NCBI GenBank assembly: GCA_023435805.1
Contig: JAEZMC010000109.1
Span: 1 to 16,228, forward strand
Direction: 5' to 3'
Length of the DNA stretch: 16,228 nt
Origin: Bacillota bacterium
GTDB lineage: Bacteria; Bacillota; Clostridia; Acetivibrionales; DTU013
Positions 7,441 through 13,907 of the stretch are shown in pieces. Position numbers and translations under genes: made by a program. Below the pieces are notes generated by a model. That model had not been told where the DNA came from and ran no database searches. It was given only the letters and a program-made list of their open reading frames with translations. The stretch's first letter is position 1, and the number at the start of each line of letters is the position of its first letter.

Positions 7441-8991
7441 ATGAGTAAAGGATTATTAAAAACCCTTTCGCTTTTAATTGTGGTTGTGATGATTTCAGCA
7501 TTGTTTGCAGCCTGCGGCGTAAAATCAAATGAGGCTACTGGAGCAGCAAATACCGAATCAACAGCTGTTTCGAAAGCAGAAGCCACCGCGAAAGAAGCTC
7601 CGGCAGCATCGGACCTTACAAAGGAATTCCTTACCCTAAAGGTACATTACCCCGGAGATCAGTCGAAGAGAATGGGTGAGTTCTTAGATAACGAATTTAA
7701 GCAAAAGCTCAAGGATGAATTAAATACGGCAGTTGAAGTTAGCTGGAGTCCGTGGGATCAATATTGGAATAAAAAGGACATGATGATAGCGGCCGGTGAA
7801 CAAATCGATTGGTTCTGGGACGGAGCTCCGGATCTGTCTAAGGTAGTAGGTGCAAAATCCTGTCAGCCCATTGATGAATTACTTGAGAAATATGGTCAGG
7901 ATATAAAAAAGGCAATACCTGAAGAAAATTTCAAGTCCTTTGTAATAGATGGAAAGCTTATGGGCATACCTTCACAATATGCGCCTACGTCTGAAAAATT
8001 CAGAAGCATCCTCGTCAGGCAGGATATATTAGATGGCGTCGGAATGAAGGAAATCAAGACCATCGCTGATATGAATCAGCTTGGCGAATTAGTACAGACG
8101 AAGTTCCCCGGGATGAAGTATATCGCCTACGATCCTTATATGCCGTTAACAAGGGAGACAGACACCAGAAATATCTCTTACGACGCAAATAACTTCATTA
8201 TTGTGGATGAGGATACCGGTAAAGCTGAATTCGCTGCATTGACCGAAGGATGGAAAAAAGCTTCCATGCAAGCCTATGAGTGGAACAAGAAGGGCTGGAT
8301 ACCTGAGGAAGTGACAGTAAAACAAAAAGAGCAGGTCAATCGTATGAAATCGGGTAAATATGTTGAGAGTGAAGGTGCTATATCGAGGCCTCTTGAAGAT
8401 ATAGCCGACTTACGCAAAAATGTTCCTGATGCTACGCTTGTAGAATTCGTCATTGCGCCGGAGAAGCCGAGATATAAGACTATGGCCAGCTCGGAAGGAA
8501 TATTCATAGGTTCGACTGCAAAATATCCTGAAAGGGCTATGATGATGCTGAACTGGATGCTGCAGAGCAAGGAGAACTATCTCTTCTGTATTTACGGTGT
8601 TGACGGTAAGGACTATACGATGGAAAACGGGAGAATAAAGCTGATTAATCAGGATTCACTCTGGTATGAATGGATGTTCAGAAATCTAAATTACATGGAA
8701 TTTCCTGATAACGTTTCAGATGAGTTTATTGAATCCTTTAAGAACTGGGATAACGACGCTAAGCTGTCATGCCATTTCGGATTTGCATTTGACCCAACTG
8801 CCGTAAGAAGTGAAGAGGCAAAAATAAACCAGATCTCTACTGAAAAACTGCTGCCGATTTCTACGGGCTTCGTTGATTATGAAACTGCATTCCCTGAGGC
8901 TGAAAAAGCATTAAAGGCTGCAGGAGTGGATAAGTATGTAGCTGAATACCAAAAGCAGCTGGATGCATTTATTGCCGCAAATAAACATTAA
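7441..8991 (+). CDS. Extracellular solute-binding lipoprotein, LipO/YtcQ type
   Basis: This is the sugar-capturing subunit of the importer and has 516 residues. GGGAGG sits a few bases upstream of the ATG at 7441. The N-terminus is a lipoprotein signal: a positive start, a hydrophobic stretch, then LFAAC with the lipidated cysteine at residue 25. The -3 residue is Phe rather than the usual Leu. A low-complexity Ala/Thr/Glu linker (about 26-55) leads to the substrate-binding fold, which contains SWSPWDQYWNKKDMMIAAGE and WFWDGAPDLSKVV, characteristic of LipO-type proteins. It is the last gene of the importer operon and is followed by a strong terminator. The family tends to bind oligosaccharides; the ligand is not predictable here. 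Confidence 0.93.
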   Translation: MSKGLLKTLSLLIVVVMISALFAACGVKSNEATGAANTESTAVSKAEATAKEAPAASDLTKEFLTLKVHYPGDQSKRMGEFLDNEFKQKLKDELNTAVEVSWSPWDQYWNKKDMMIAAGEQIDWFWDGAPDLSKVVGAKSCQPIDELLEKYGQDIKKAIPEENFKSFVIDGKLMGIPSQYAPTSEKFRSILVRQDILDGVGMKEIKTIADMNQLGELVQTKFPGMKYIAYDPYMPLTRETDTRNISYDANNFIIVDEDTGKAEFAALTEGWKKASMQAYEWNKKGWIPEEVTVKQKEQVNRMKSGKYVESEGAISRPLEDIADLRKNVPDATLVEFVIAPEKPRYKTMASSEGIFIGSTAKYPERAMMMLNWMLQSKENYLFCIYGVDGKDYTMENGRIKLINQDSLWYEWMFRNLNYMEFPDNVSDEFIESFKNWDNDAKLSCHFGFAFDPTAVRSEEAKINQISTEKLLPISTGFVDYETAFPEAEKALKAAGVDKYVAEYQKQLDAFIAANKH

Positions 8992-9017
8992 GAATTATTG
9001 TTTTAACGTGTAGCTGG

Positions 9018-9061
9018 AAGAGCAGACTTTTTCATTCACATGAATTGGGTCTGCTCTTTTT
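9018..9061 (+). terminator. Rho-independent terminator of the importer operon
   Basis: AAGAGCAGAC (9018-9027) pairs perfectly with GTCTGCTCTT (9049-9058) and is followed by Ts. A smaller TTCAT/ATGAA stem (9031-9035, 9040-9044) can form inside the loop. It starts 26 bases after the lipoprotein stop codon. Confidence 0.88.
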
Positions 9062-9073
9062 AGTGCACCATGA

Positions 9074-9214
9074 TATAGAACCATAAAAAAGGCTAGTTAT
9101 CAATACGCCATCAGACAGGGCGATACTTTCTATTTGATACAGCAATCTTTTACTATGATATTGGACAATGGAAAGCGTATAGTGGATGGCTTGATTCAAT
9201 CACTGCTGCAATAG
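9074..9214 (+). pseudogene. LysM-domain-like remnant
   Basis: The frame has no start codon. It encodes YAIRQGDTFYLIQQSF (9104-9151), which fits the opening of a LysM peptidoglycan/chitin-binding domain (Y-x-I-R-x-G-D-T-F-Y-x-I-A). The match then fails and the frame stops at 9212-9214. A shift of one base near 9148 would continue to WLDSITAAIGPASSS, which is reminiscent of the domain's usual close (LDxIxAANPG). It lies between the importer terminator and the end of the MFS gene and has no ribosome binding site. It is best read as a relic of a LysM protein gene; chance similarity cannot be excluded. Confidence 0.45.
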
Positions 9215-9225
9215 GACCGGCGAGC

Positions 9226-10494
9226 TCATCCGTCAGACTGCGTGCGTTCATTTTTTATTTCCTGCACGGATCTCAGCTTTAACGATAGCACCATTCCTGC
9301 CGATGCCAACGCAATACAGATGACGAATAATGCGACAAACCCGTACTGCTCGGCTATATATCCTGCCAGATAGCCGGTGAAGGCAGTCGGAAGCGTGATC
9401 ACGCTGGACAGTACGAGGCAGGCTGAGCGAGATTCCGGCCGCACAGCCTGAATCGTGTATACATAGTAGCAGGTCCAGATCCCTGCCGTTATACCTGCCA
9501 GAAGAATTACCGGGAACATGAATATCATTGGCGCAATGCCCTTAAAAACCAGTGCAAGCAGCGATATCAACGCCGGTAGGAGGATGTTGAACCCTGCCAG
9601 CTTCAGTCCGTTATGCGAACCGATTCTGTCACAGATAAAACCCCATAGCCATCCGCCCAATGGCACGCCGACAGATTGGACAAGTATCAGGCTTGCTACC
9701 GTGTTCTGCGGTGTTTTCAGGGTATCGGTGCAATAAAGGATAATAAACGGAATGCACATGGAAGCACTAAGAAACAGGAATTGGATCACCATCATTTTTG
9801 TGAAGTCCATTTCCAGCTTCAGATATTTCGGCAGATCGGCAAAATAGCCCAGGAAGTTTACCTTGCCTGTTTTATACGGAGCCGGCGCATTTTTGACAAA
9901 CATCATCATAACACAGGAAAGGGTTGCAAAGACACCGCCTATTAAAAAGATCCAGCCATATGCATTTTTTATATTCATATGAGGATTTGCCAGGAAAACA
10001 TTGATGAGTACGCCGGCGCCGATGCCTGCAAACCCGCCGAGCAGCATCTGCCATCCCAACAGCCTTCCGTGCCTGTTTTCATCAATGGTATTGGAAAGCA
10101 CCTCCGACCACGCGGGCACAACCAGCCCGTCACATGCCCATAAAGCCACATAAGCTACAATCAGGATGATTACAGATGCACGGTCGAGGCCGGTGAAGAT
10201 AAAAAAGGCGGGAAACAACAGCAGCGGACGTAATGAAAACATCAACACCGTACTGAAACGCGCATGATTCCTTACATGAGGCATGAACGGACCGATCAGC
10301 AATCTGCAAAAATACATGAAAAAGGACGCCAGCGTAATCGCCAGACCCACGAGCTGCTTGCTGTCTGTCATCATATTTACGAATACGGGAATGACCGTGT
10401 TGGTATTAAAAAAGCCTGTCGCTCCCATGAAAAACATGCCTTCAAGTACAAGCAGCCAGTAGTTTTTTCTGTATCGCTCCGCCTCCAGATGCAT
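9226..10494 (-). CDS. Major facilitator superfamily (MFS) transporter
   Basis: This predicted 422-residue integral membrane transporter has the length and repeated hydrophobic segments of a 12-helix MFS permease. The first helix region is NYWLLVLEGMFFMGATGFFN. Loop sequences such as RLLIGPFMPHVRN, after the second or third helix, and WLWGFICDRIGSHNG in the second half match the charged MFS loop motif. The ATG at 10494 is chosen because GGAGG (10509-10505) lies ten bases before it. An ATG at 10533 is in frame but has no such site, and a frame running back to 10752 crosses the promoter. It is transcribed towards the importer operon and ends after the LysM-like relic. The substrate is unknown; the nearby amino-sugar module makes a sugar possible, but the MFS family is too broad to say. 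Confidence 0.85.
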   Translation of the reverse strand: MHLEAERYRKNYWLLVLEGMFFMGATGFFNTNTVIPVFVNMMTDSKQLVGLAITLASFFMYFCRLLIGPFMPHVRNHARFSTVLMFSLRPLLLFPAFFIFTGLDRASVIILIVAYVALWACDGLVVPAWSEVLSNTIDENRHGRLLGWQMLLGGFAGIGAGVLINVFLANPHMNIKNAYGWIFLIGGVFATLSCVMMMFVKNAPAPYKTGKVNFLGYFADLPKYLKLEMDFTKMMVIQFLFLSASMCIPFIILYCTDTLKTPQNTVASLILVQSVGVPLGGWLWGFICDRIGSHNGLKLAGFNILLPALISLLALVFKGIAPMIFMFPVILLAGITAGIWTCYYVYTIQAVRPESRSACLVLSSVITLPTAFTGYLAGYIAEQYGFVALFVICIALASAGMVLSLKLRSVQEIKNERTQSDG

Positions 10495-10581
10495 TTTTGC
10501 ATAGCCTCCGTTCCGAATCATTTCGTTTTTCATGCCGCAATACCCGGATATGCAATGTCTGTTTCCAGTCAATACTTCTAT

Positions 10582-10609
10582 ATTATACCAGATGCAGCGG
10601 CAACTACAA
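10582..10609 (-). promoter_or_regulatory. Promoter of the MFS transporter gene
   Basis: On the minus strand TTGTAG (10609-10604) and a perfect TATAAT (10587-10582) are 16 bases apart. The -10 is extended by TGG. The leader to the ATG at 10494 would be about 80 bases. Confidence 0.6.
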
Positions 10610-10742
10610 TCATGGCACGGTTCCGCACACAGGAAAAATAAATACGGAGTACTAGTGTACATAGTATCGATGGGTACAGAGTAGGACGAAATACCTATAT
10701 AAAGTAGGAACGGATTACCATGTTGAGGACAATGAAATTTGA

Positions 10743-10748
10743 TATAAT
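10743..10748 (+). promoter_or_regulatory. Possible -10 element before the small ORF
   Basis: A perfect TATAAT (10743-10748) faces the small ORF at 10863. The nearest -35-like box, TTGAGG (10723-10728), is only 14 bases away, so the promoter is uncertain. A transcript from here would carry a leader of about 110 bases. Confidence 0.3.
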
Positions 10749-10773
10749 TCAATCAGGATATTTTTTGAGGGCC

Positions 10774-10812
10774 GGCAGCCTTCAGAATCAAGCAAAGCCA
10801 AAGGGGGCTGTC
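10774..10812 (+). other. Stem-loop in the leader of the small ORF
   Basis: GGCAGCC (10774-10780) can pair with GGCTGTC (10806-10812), six Watson-Crick pairs plus one G-U, around a 25-base purine-rich loop. No run of Ts follows, so it is not a terminator. It may be a regulatory leader structure of unknown type. Confidence 0.3.
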
Positions 10813-10862
10813 AAGCAGGTTTTAGCTTAAATGATTTCTTCAACGGGAGATAAGTAATTACT

Positions 10863-11132
10863 ATGGGTATAGGAGCAAGCAGATATGACTCTGTAGTAAT
10901 CAGCAGCTTTTATAAAACAAGCCATTTGAGGGAAATAGGCGTGAAACGGGTTAGAAAAGTCTGTATGCCGACAGAAGAGAGCTTTTCTTATATACTGGAC
11001 ATGGCCAGAACCGGCAACGAAATGGCAGCAGTGCAGCTCTATGAATGGCATAGGTTCTGTAAACCCGGAAATATAAAGGAGCAGCATATCTTGATGCTGA
11101 TAGAGGAAGCTGTTTGCGAAATGTTTGTATAG
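10863..11132 (+). CDS. Small protein of unknown function
   Basis: This is an 89-residue open frame that I do not recognise. It has no signal peptide or membrane helix. The composition is mixed and soluble, with a C-terminal acidic helix-like end (HILMLIEEAVCEMFV) and three cysteines. The ATG at 10863 is preceded by GGGAG only twelve bases away, which is far. A GTG at 10941, in the same frame, has GAGGG eight bases before it and would give a 63-residue protein starting VKRVRKVCMPTEESF. Neither start is certain. It stands alone between the divergent MFS gene and the PilZ gene on the same strand, with about 150 bases before the latter. The reverse strand also has an open frame here, but with poorer signals. 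It is probably real but unproven. Confidence 0.5.
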   Translation: MGIGASRYDSVVISSFYKTSHLREIGVKRVRKVCMPTEESFSYILDMARTGNEMAAVQLYEWHRFCKPGNIKEQHILMLIEEAVCEMFV

Positions 11133-11145
11133 CGCCGGCGGCGGA

Positions 11146-11208
11146 AGTCCTGCTGTTCGGATACCCCGGTGATAGGGCCGCAGTCCTGGTGACGTATAAG
11201 CATCCGAA
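11146..11208 (+). other. GC-rich potential folded element between small ORF and PilZ gene
   Basis: TTCGGAT (11156-11162) pairs with ATCCGAA (11202-11208), enclosing a smaller CCC/GGG hairpin around CCCCGGTGATAGGG. The heptamer AGTCCTG occurs twice (11146-11152 and 11182-11188). No known riboswitch consensus was recognised. It could be the 3' structure of the upstream transcript. Confidence 0.3.
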
Positions 11209-11213
11209 TCTAT

Positions 11214-11242
11214 TTTACAACACCTTGTCCTGATGATACAAT
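11214..11242 (+). promoter_or_regulatory. Candidate promoter of the PilZ gene
   Basis: TTTACA (11214-11219) and TACAAT (11237-11242) are separated by 17 bases. A perfect TATAAT at 11242-11247 overlaps but has no properly spaced -35. Either would start transcription 25-40 bases before the ribosome binding site. Confidence 0.45.
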
Positions 11243-11284
11243 ATAATATGTACTCCTCTTTGAATAACAGGTATGAGGTAAAAT

Positions 11285-11881
11285 ATGTCGAACAGGATTA
11301 TTATCGGTACTGGTAAAAAAGGCGGCAAAAAAGAGGAAGGTCAAAATCGTTATGAAGCCAAAAATCCGCAGTTGGAAGCGGAAGCTATGCAGGTTGAAGT
11401 ACGGGATACCGCACAGGAAGCTGCGGAGGAATCCGAGCCGATACCTGTGGATGAAAACGTGTGGGGTAATGACCATACTATTTTAACAAGGCTTGACGAA
11501 AAACAGCTTGCCGACAGAAGATTGTATGTAAGAGTCAGACATATGCAAAGAGTTGAATGCCACATGGTATTCGACAGTCCGGAGGTTGAACCCGTTACGC
11601 TGGAACAGCCTATCATATTTATTATCAGTGATTTATCCATGGGTGGAATCGGTATAATTAGTGAGCACTATATCGATACCGGCAAAATTCTAGCTATCCC
11701 ATTAACTTTGGACAACATCCCTTACCAGGTCAAATGCGAGGTGGTATACTGCTTCCGCAATGAAGAAAAATACAGGGCCGGTTTGAAAATCGTACAAAGG
11801 GACAAGCATTTTATCAGGCACTTAAAAATATTTATCGCCAGGGTCTCCTTGAACAGTGCCTATGGAAAAAAGGAAGACTGA
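11285..11881 (+). CDS. PilZ-domain (cyclic di-GMP-binding) protein
   Basis: This 198-residue cytoplasmic protein probably reads the second messenger cyclic di-GMP and passes the signal to a partner. The ATG at 11285 is preceded by GAGGT five bases upstream. The first 75 residues are a charged, Glu-rich, probably disordered segment with a basic KKGGKK patch. The PilZ domain follows from about 76 to 190. Its arginine motif is DRRLYVRVRHMQRV (RxxxR at Arg79 and Arg83), and its second motif is DLSMGG (DxSxxG at 116-121). Both are required for ligand binding in the family and both are intact. The gene appears monocistronic; the regulator gene downstream has its own promoter. The output (motility, adhesion, secretion or other) cannot be deduced from these neighbours. 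Confidence 0.85.
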   Translation: MSNRIIIGTGKKGGKKEEGQNRYEAKNPQLEAEAMQVEVRDTAQEAAEESEPIPVDENVWGNDHTILTRLDEKQLADRRLYVRVRHMQRVECHMVFDSPEVEPVTLEQPIIFIISDLSMGGIGIISEHYIDTGKILAIPLTLDNIPYQVKCEVVYCFRNEEKYRAGLKIVQRDKHFIRHLKIFIARVSLNSAYGKKED

Positions 11882-11938
11882 CGGACAGCATCACCGGATT
11901 TTAGCTGCTGTCGGTAAAAGCACAGATGGTAAAAGCTT

Positions 11939-11967
11939 TTGACTTTGCCTCATCTATTAGGTAAAAT
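11939..11967 (+). promoter_or_regulatory. Promoter of the GntR-family regulator gene
   Basis: A near-consensus TTGACT (11939-11944), a 17-base spacer and TAAAAT (11962-11967) lie just ahead of the regulator gene. The leader would be only about a dozen bases, just enough for the GAGGT ribosome binding site at 11976-11980. GGTAAAA repeats (11913, 11928, 11960) run through this region and might be an operator. Confidence 0.6.
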
Positions 11968-11986
11968 GATGAAAAGAGGTAGAGTC

Positions 11987-12718
11987 ATGCATATTGATAA
12001 GAAAAGTCCGATTCCGGTATATTACCAGCTGAAGAATATTATCCTGAAAAAAATAAAGGATGGGGAGTTTACGGAAGGAAGCCTCATACCATCTGAACGT
12101 GATCTCGGGGAAAGCCTGAACATCAGCAGGATGACTGTACGCCAGGCTTTGAACCAGTTGGTTTCAGAGGGTGTGCTTTACAGGGAGAAGGGCAAGGGAA
12201 CCTTTGTAGCAAGGGAAAAGATTGTCCAGAGAAACATCATGAGCTTTTCCGACACAGTGCGCAGCAAAGGTCTTGTACCATCTACCGTCGTGCTGCATTT
12301 TGAAAAAATCTCCGATTGTCCTGACATCAAAAATTTGCTGAACCTTCAGGATACGGAATACCTGTACAACATTAAGCGGCTCAGACTGGCCAATGACCTG
12401 CCCATTGCCATTGAGGAGGCTTTTATCCCGGAAACGCATTGCCCGCGCCTGGAAACCTTTGATTTAAAATCCTCTCTCTATAAGCTTTTGAAAGATGAGT
12501 ACGAACTGTCTATCAGCTACATAGACAACGTGATTTCTGCCGGCAGGCCTGCAAAGGACGAGAAAAAGCTCCTTGGACTGACGGATGCGACTCCGGTACT
12601 TCGGATTACCAGCATCAGCCACAGTGAGGACGGCAGGAAGCTTTTCTATGAAAAGGATGTATACCGTTCCGACGAGTATAATTACAACGCAAGGATTTTT
12701 ATGAACAGGGAGGTTTAG
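11987..12718 (+). CDS. GntR-family transcriptional regulator with UTRA domain (NagR/DasR-like)
   Basis: This 243-residue repressor-type protein has the normal length for the HutC/NagR branch. The ATG at 11987 has GAGGT six bases upstream; earlier in-frame codons back to 11939 fall inside the promoter. The N-terminal winged helix-turn-helix runs from about 10 to 78 (IPVYYQLKNIILKKI, then IPSERDLGESLNISRMTVRQ and the wing EKGKGTFVA). The UTRA effector domain occupies about 95-235, with RLRLANDLPIAIEEAFIPE in its centre. Family members bind phosphorylated sugars and release DNA. A DasR/NagR-like palindrome in the next promoter (12778-12789) suggests an amino-sugar phosphate effector. The regulator most likely controls the three downstream enzyme genes and perhaps itself. 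Confidence 0.92.
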   Translation: MHIDKKSPIPVYYQLKNIILKKIKDGEFTEGSLIPSERDLGESLNISRMTVRQALNQLVSEGVLYREKGKGTFVAREKIVQRNIMSFSDTVRSKGLVPSTVVLHFEKISDCPDIKNLLNLQDTEYLYNIKRLRLANDLPIAIEEAFIPETHCPRLETFDLKSSLYKLLKDEYELSISYIDNVISAGRPAKDEKKLLGLTDATPVLRITSISHSEDGRKLFYEKDVYRSDEYNYNARIFMNREV

Positions 12719-12738
12719 TGCGGCTTCAAACGCAGGTA

Positions 12739-12767
12739 TTGCTTTTGTGGAGAGGACGTGGTATACT
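12739..12767 (+). promoter_or_regulatory. Promoter of the SIS-kinase-deacetylase genes
   Basis: TTGCTT (12739-12744) is followed after 17 bases by TATACT (12762-12767), with TGG extending the -10. Transcription would start near 12774, immediately before the palindromic operator, an arrangement that suits repression. Confidence 0.6.
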
Positions 12768-12805
12768 TTTATGCAGATGGTATATACCACTATACATATA
12801 TACCA
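12759..12805 (+). promoter_or_regulatory. Operator cluster with perfect palindrome TGGTATATACCA
   Basis: The perfect 12-base palindrome TGGTATATACCA is at 12778-12789. A left half-site TGGTATAC (12759-12766) overlaps the -10 box, and a right half-site TATATACCA (12797-12805) lies near the ribosome binding site, so the group is nearly symmetric about the palindrome. It matches 10 of 12 positions of the DasR/NagR core TGGTCTAGACCA. The GntR/UTRA regulator encoded next door is the obvious ligand. This assignment is an inference. Confidence 0.65.
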
Positions 12806-12824
12806 AATTAACGGAGGTGTCCCC

Positions 12825-13862
12825 ATGACGCAAATGTGGAAAGAAATAATGGAAGAACCAGCAACGATTGAAAACAGTATCAATCAGAACATCAGCCTGA
12901 TTCATGATATTGTGGAACGCATCAAACAGAGGAATATTGAACATATCATGATTGCAGCAAGAGGAACCTCGGACCATGCAGCGGTATACGCCAAGTACAT
13001 TATGGAAATCATGCTTGGCATTCCTGTTGCATTGGCTGCTCCTTCCGTATTTACTGTTTATCAAAGACGCCTGAGGTTGGATAACACGCTCGTAATCGGA
13101 ATATCACAGTCGGGAAAGGCAATGGACGTGTTGGAGGTTGTAAAATCAGCCAATTCCGCTGGGGCACTCACAGTGAGCATTACCAACTATTCTGATTCAC
13201 CGCTGGCAACGGAAGCAAATTACCATATGGATTGCAGCGCGGGTGTCGAAAAAAGCGTTGCAGCTACAAAGACATTTCTCGCACAGATTACGCTGCTGGC
13301 AGCACTTACAGCAGTATGGGCCGGTGATGGACAGCTTTTGAATGAAATCAGGGCTTTGCCGGGAAAAATTGAGCAGACCATTCAGCATTCGGGCTATATC
13401 AGTGAAAAGGTGCAGCGCTACCGTTATATGGAGGAATGCTTTGTATTAGCCAGGGGGGTCAATTATGCCATTGCACTTGAAAGCGCGCTGAAAATACAGG
13501 AGACCTGCTATGTGAGAGCGAAGGCCTATGCTACGTCGGATTTCTATCACGGGCCATATGCCATGATTGAGAAGGACATGCCGGTAGTGGTATTTGCACC
13601 GAACGGTCCTTCTGCAAAGGATGTAAAAGAAATGATTGCAAAACTAAAGGACAGCGGCGCGGAGCTTGTCATCATATCCGATAACAAGGACCTTGCGGTA
13701 TCCGGAGATTGCTTCTTCGAAATTCCCCCGACGGATAATGATATTCTGTCGCCGTTCCATAATGTTGTCATCGCCCAGATATTTGCCTGCCGGCTGGCTC
13801 TGGCAAAAGGCCTGAACCCTGATAGCCCGAGAAGCCTGAGCAAGGTAACGATAACGAAGTGA
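12825..13862 (+). CDS. SIS-domain sugar phosphate isomerase/deaminase, GlmS-isomerase-like
   Basis: This 345-residue protein corresponds to the isomerase half of glucosamine-6-phosphate synthase and lacks the N-terminal glutaminase domain with its catalytic cysteine. It probably converts glucosamine 6-phosphate or a related amino-sugar phosphate to fructose 6-phosphate and ammonia. The ATG at 12825 follows GGAGG by seven bases. Two SIS domains are seen, at about 28-165 and 200-335. The phosphate-binding loop is ISQSGKAMDVLE (about 93-104), and GVEKSVAATKTF follows at 140-151. Residues matching the GlmS catalytic Glu, His and Lys appear as Glu226 (KIQET), His242 (FYHGP) and Lys340 (RSLSKVT). 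The start MWKEIMEEP is typical of GlmS-like SIS proteins. FrlB-type deglycase and AgaS-type ketohexosamine deaminase activities are alternatives. It is the first enzyme gene behind the palindromic operator. Confidence 0.88.
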   Translation: MTQMWKEIMEEPATIENSINQNISLIHDIVERIKQRNIEHIMIAARGTSDHAAVYAKYIMEIMLGIPVALAAPSVFTVYQRRLRLDNTLVIGISQSGKAMDVLEVVKSANSAGALTVSITNYSDSPLATEANYHMDCSAGVEKSVAATKTFLAQITLLAALTAVWAGDGQLLNEIRALPGKIEQTIQHSGYISEKVQRYRYMEECFVLARGVNYAIALESALKIQETCYVRAKAYATSDFYHGPYAMIEKDMPVVVFAPNGPSAKDVKEMIAKLKDSGAELVIISDNKDLAVSGDCFFEIPPTDNDILSPFHNVVIAQIFACRLALAKGLNPDSPRSLSKVTITK

Positions 13863-13890
13863 TGAGTGCTTTATAGATGAGTGCTCTATA
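13861..13890 (+). repeat. 15-base tandem duplication at the SIS gene stop codon
   Basis: GATGAGTGCTTTATA (13861-13875) is followed directly by GATGAGTGCTCTATA (13876-13890), differing at one base. The first copy overlaps the stop codon of the SIS gene and the second ends just before the ribosome binding site of the kinase gene. It is likely a replication-slippage duplication that sets the intergenic spacing. Confidence 0.8.
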
Positions 13891-13907
13891 TAAGGAGGCC
13901 CGTGAAT

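Noticed and set aside
10534..10752. N-terminal extension of the MFS transporter back to 10752
   Set aside because: It would run across a good promoter (10609-10582), has no Shine-Dalgarno sequence, and translates to non-MFS, cysteine-rich sequence.
10785..10830. CAAAGCC and nearby GC-rich stem suggested a cyclic di-GMP-I riboswitch
   Set aside because: Only seven bases match; the GGGCAAACC element, the tetraloop and the receptor stem of that class are missing.
11225..11247. TTGTCC (11225-11230) with TATAAT (11242-11247) as the PilZ promoter
   Set aside because: The spacer is only 11 bases, too short for sigma-A; TTTACA with TACAAT at 17 bases was preferred.
12825..13862. Annotation as complete glucosamine-6-phosphate synthase GlmS
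   Set aside because: The protein has only the isomerase half, about 345 residues; the N-terminal glutamine amidotransferase domain with Cys2 is absent.
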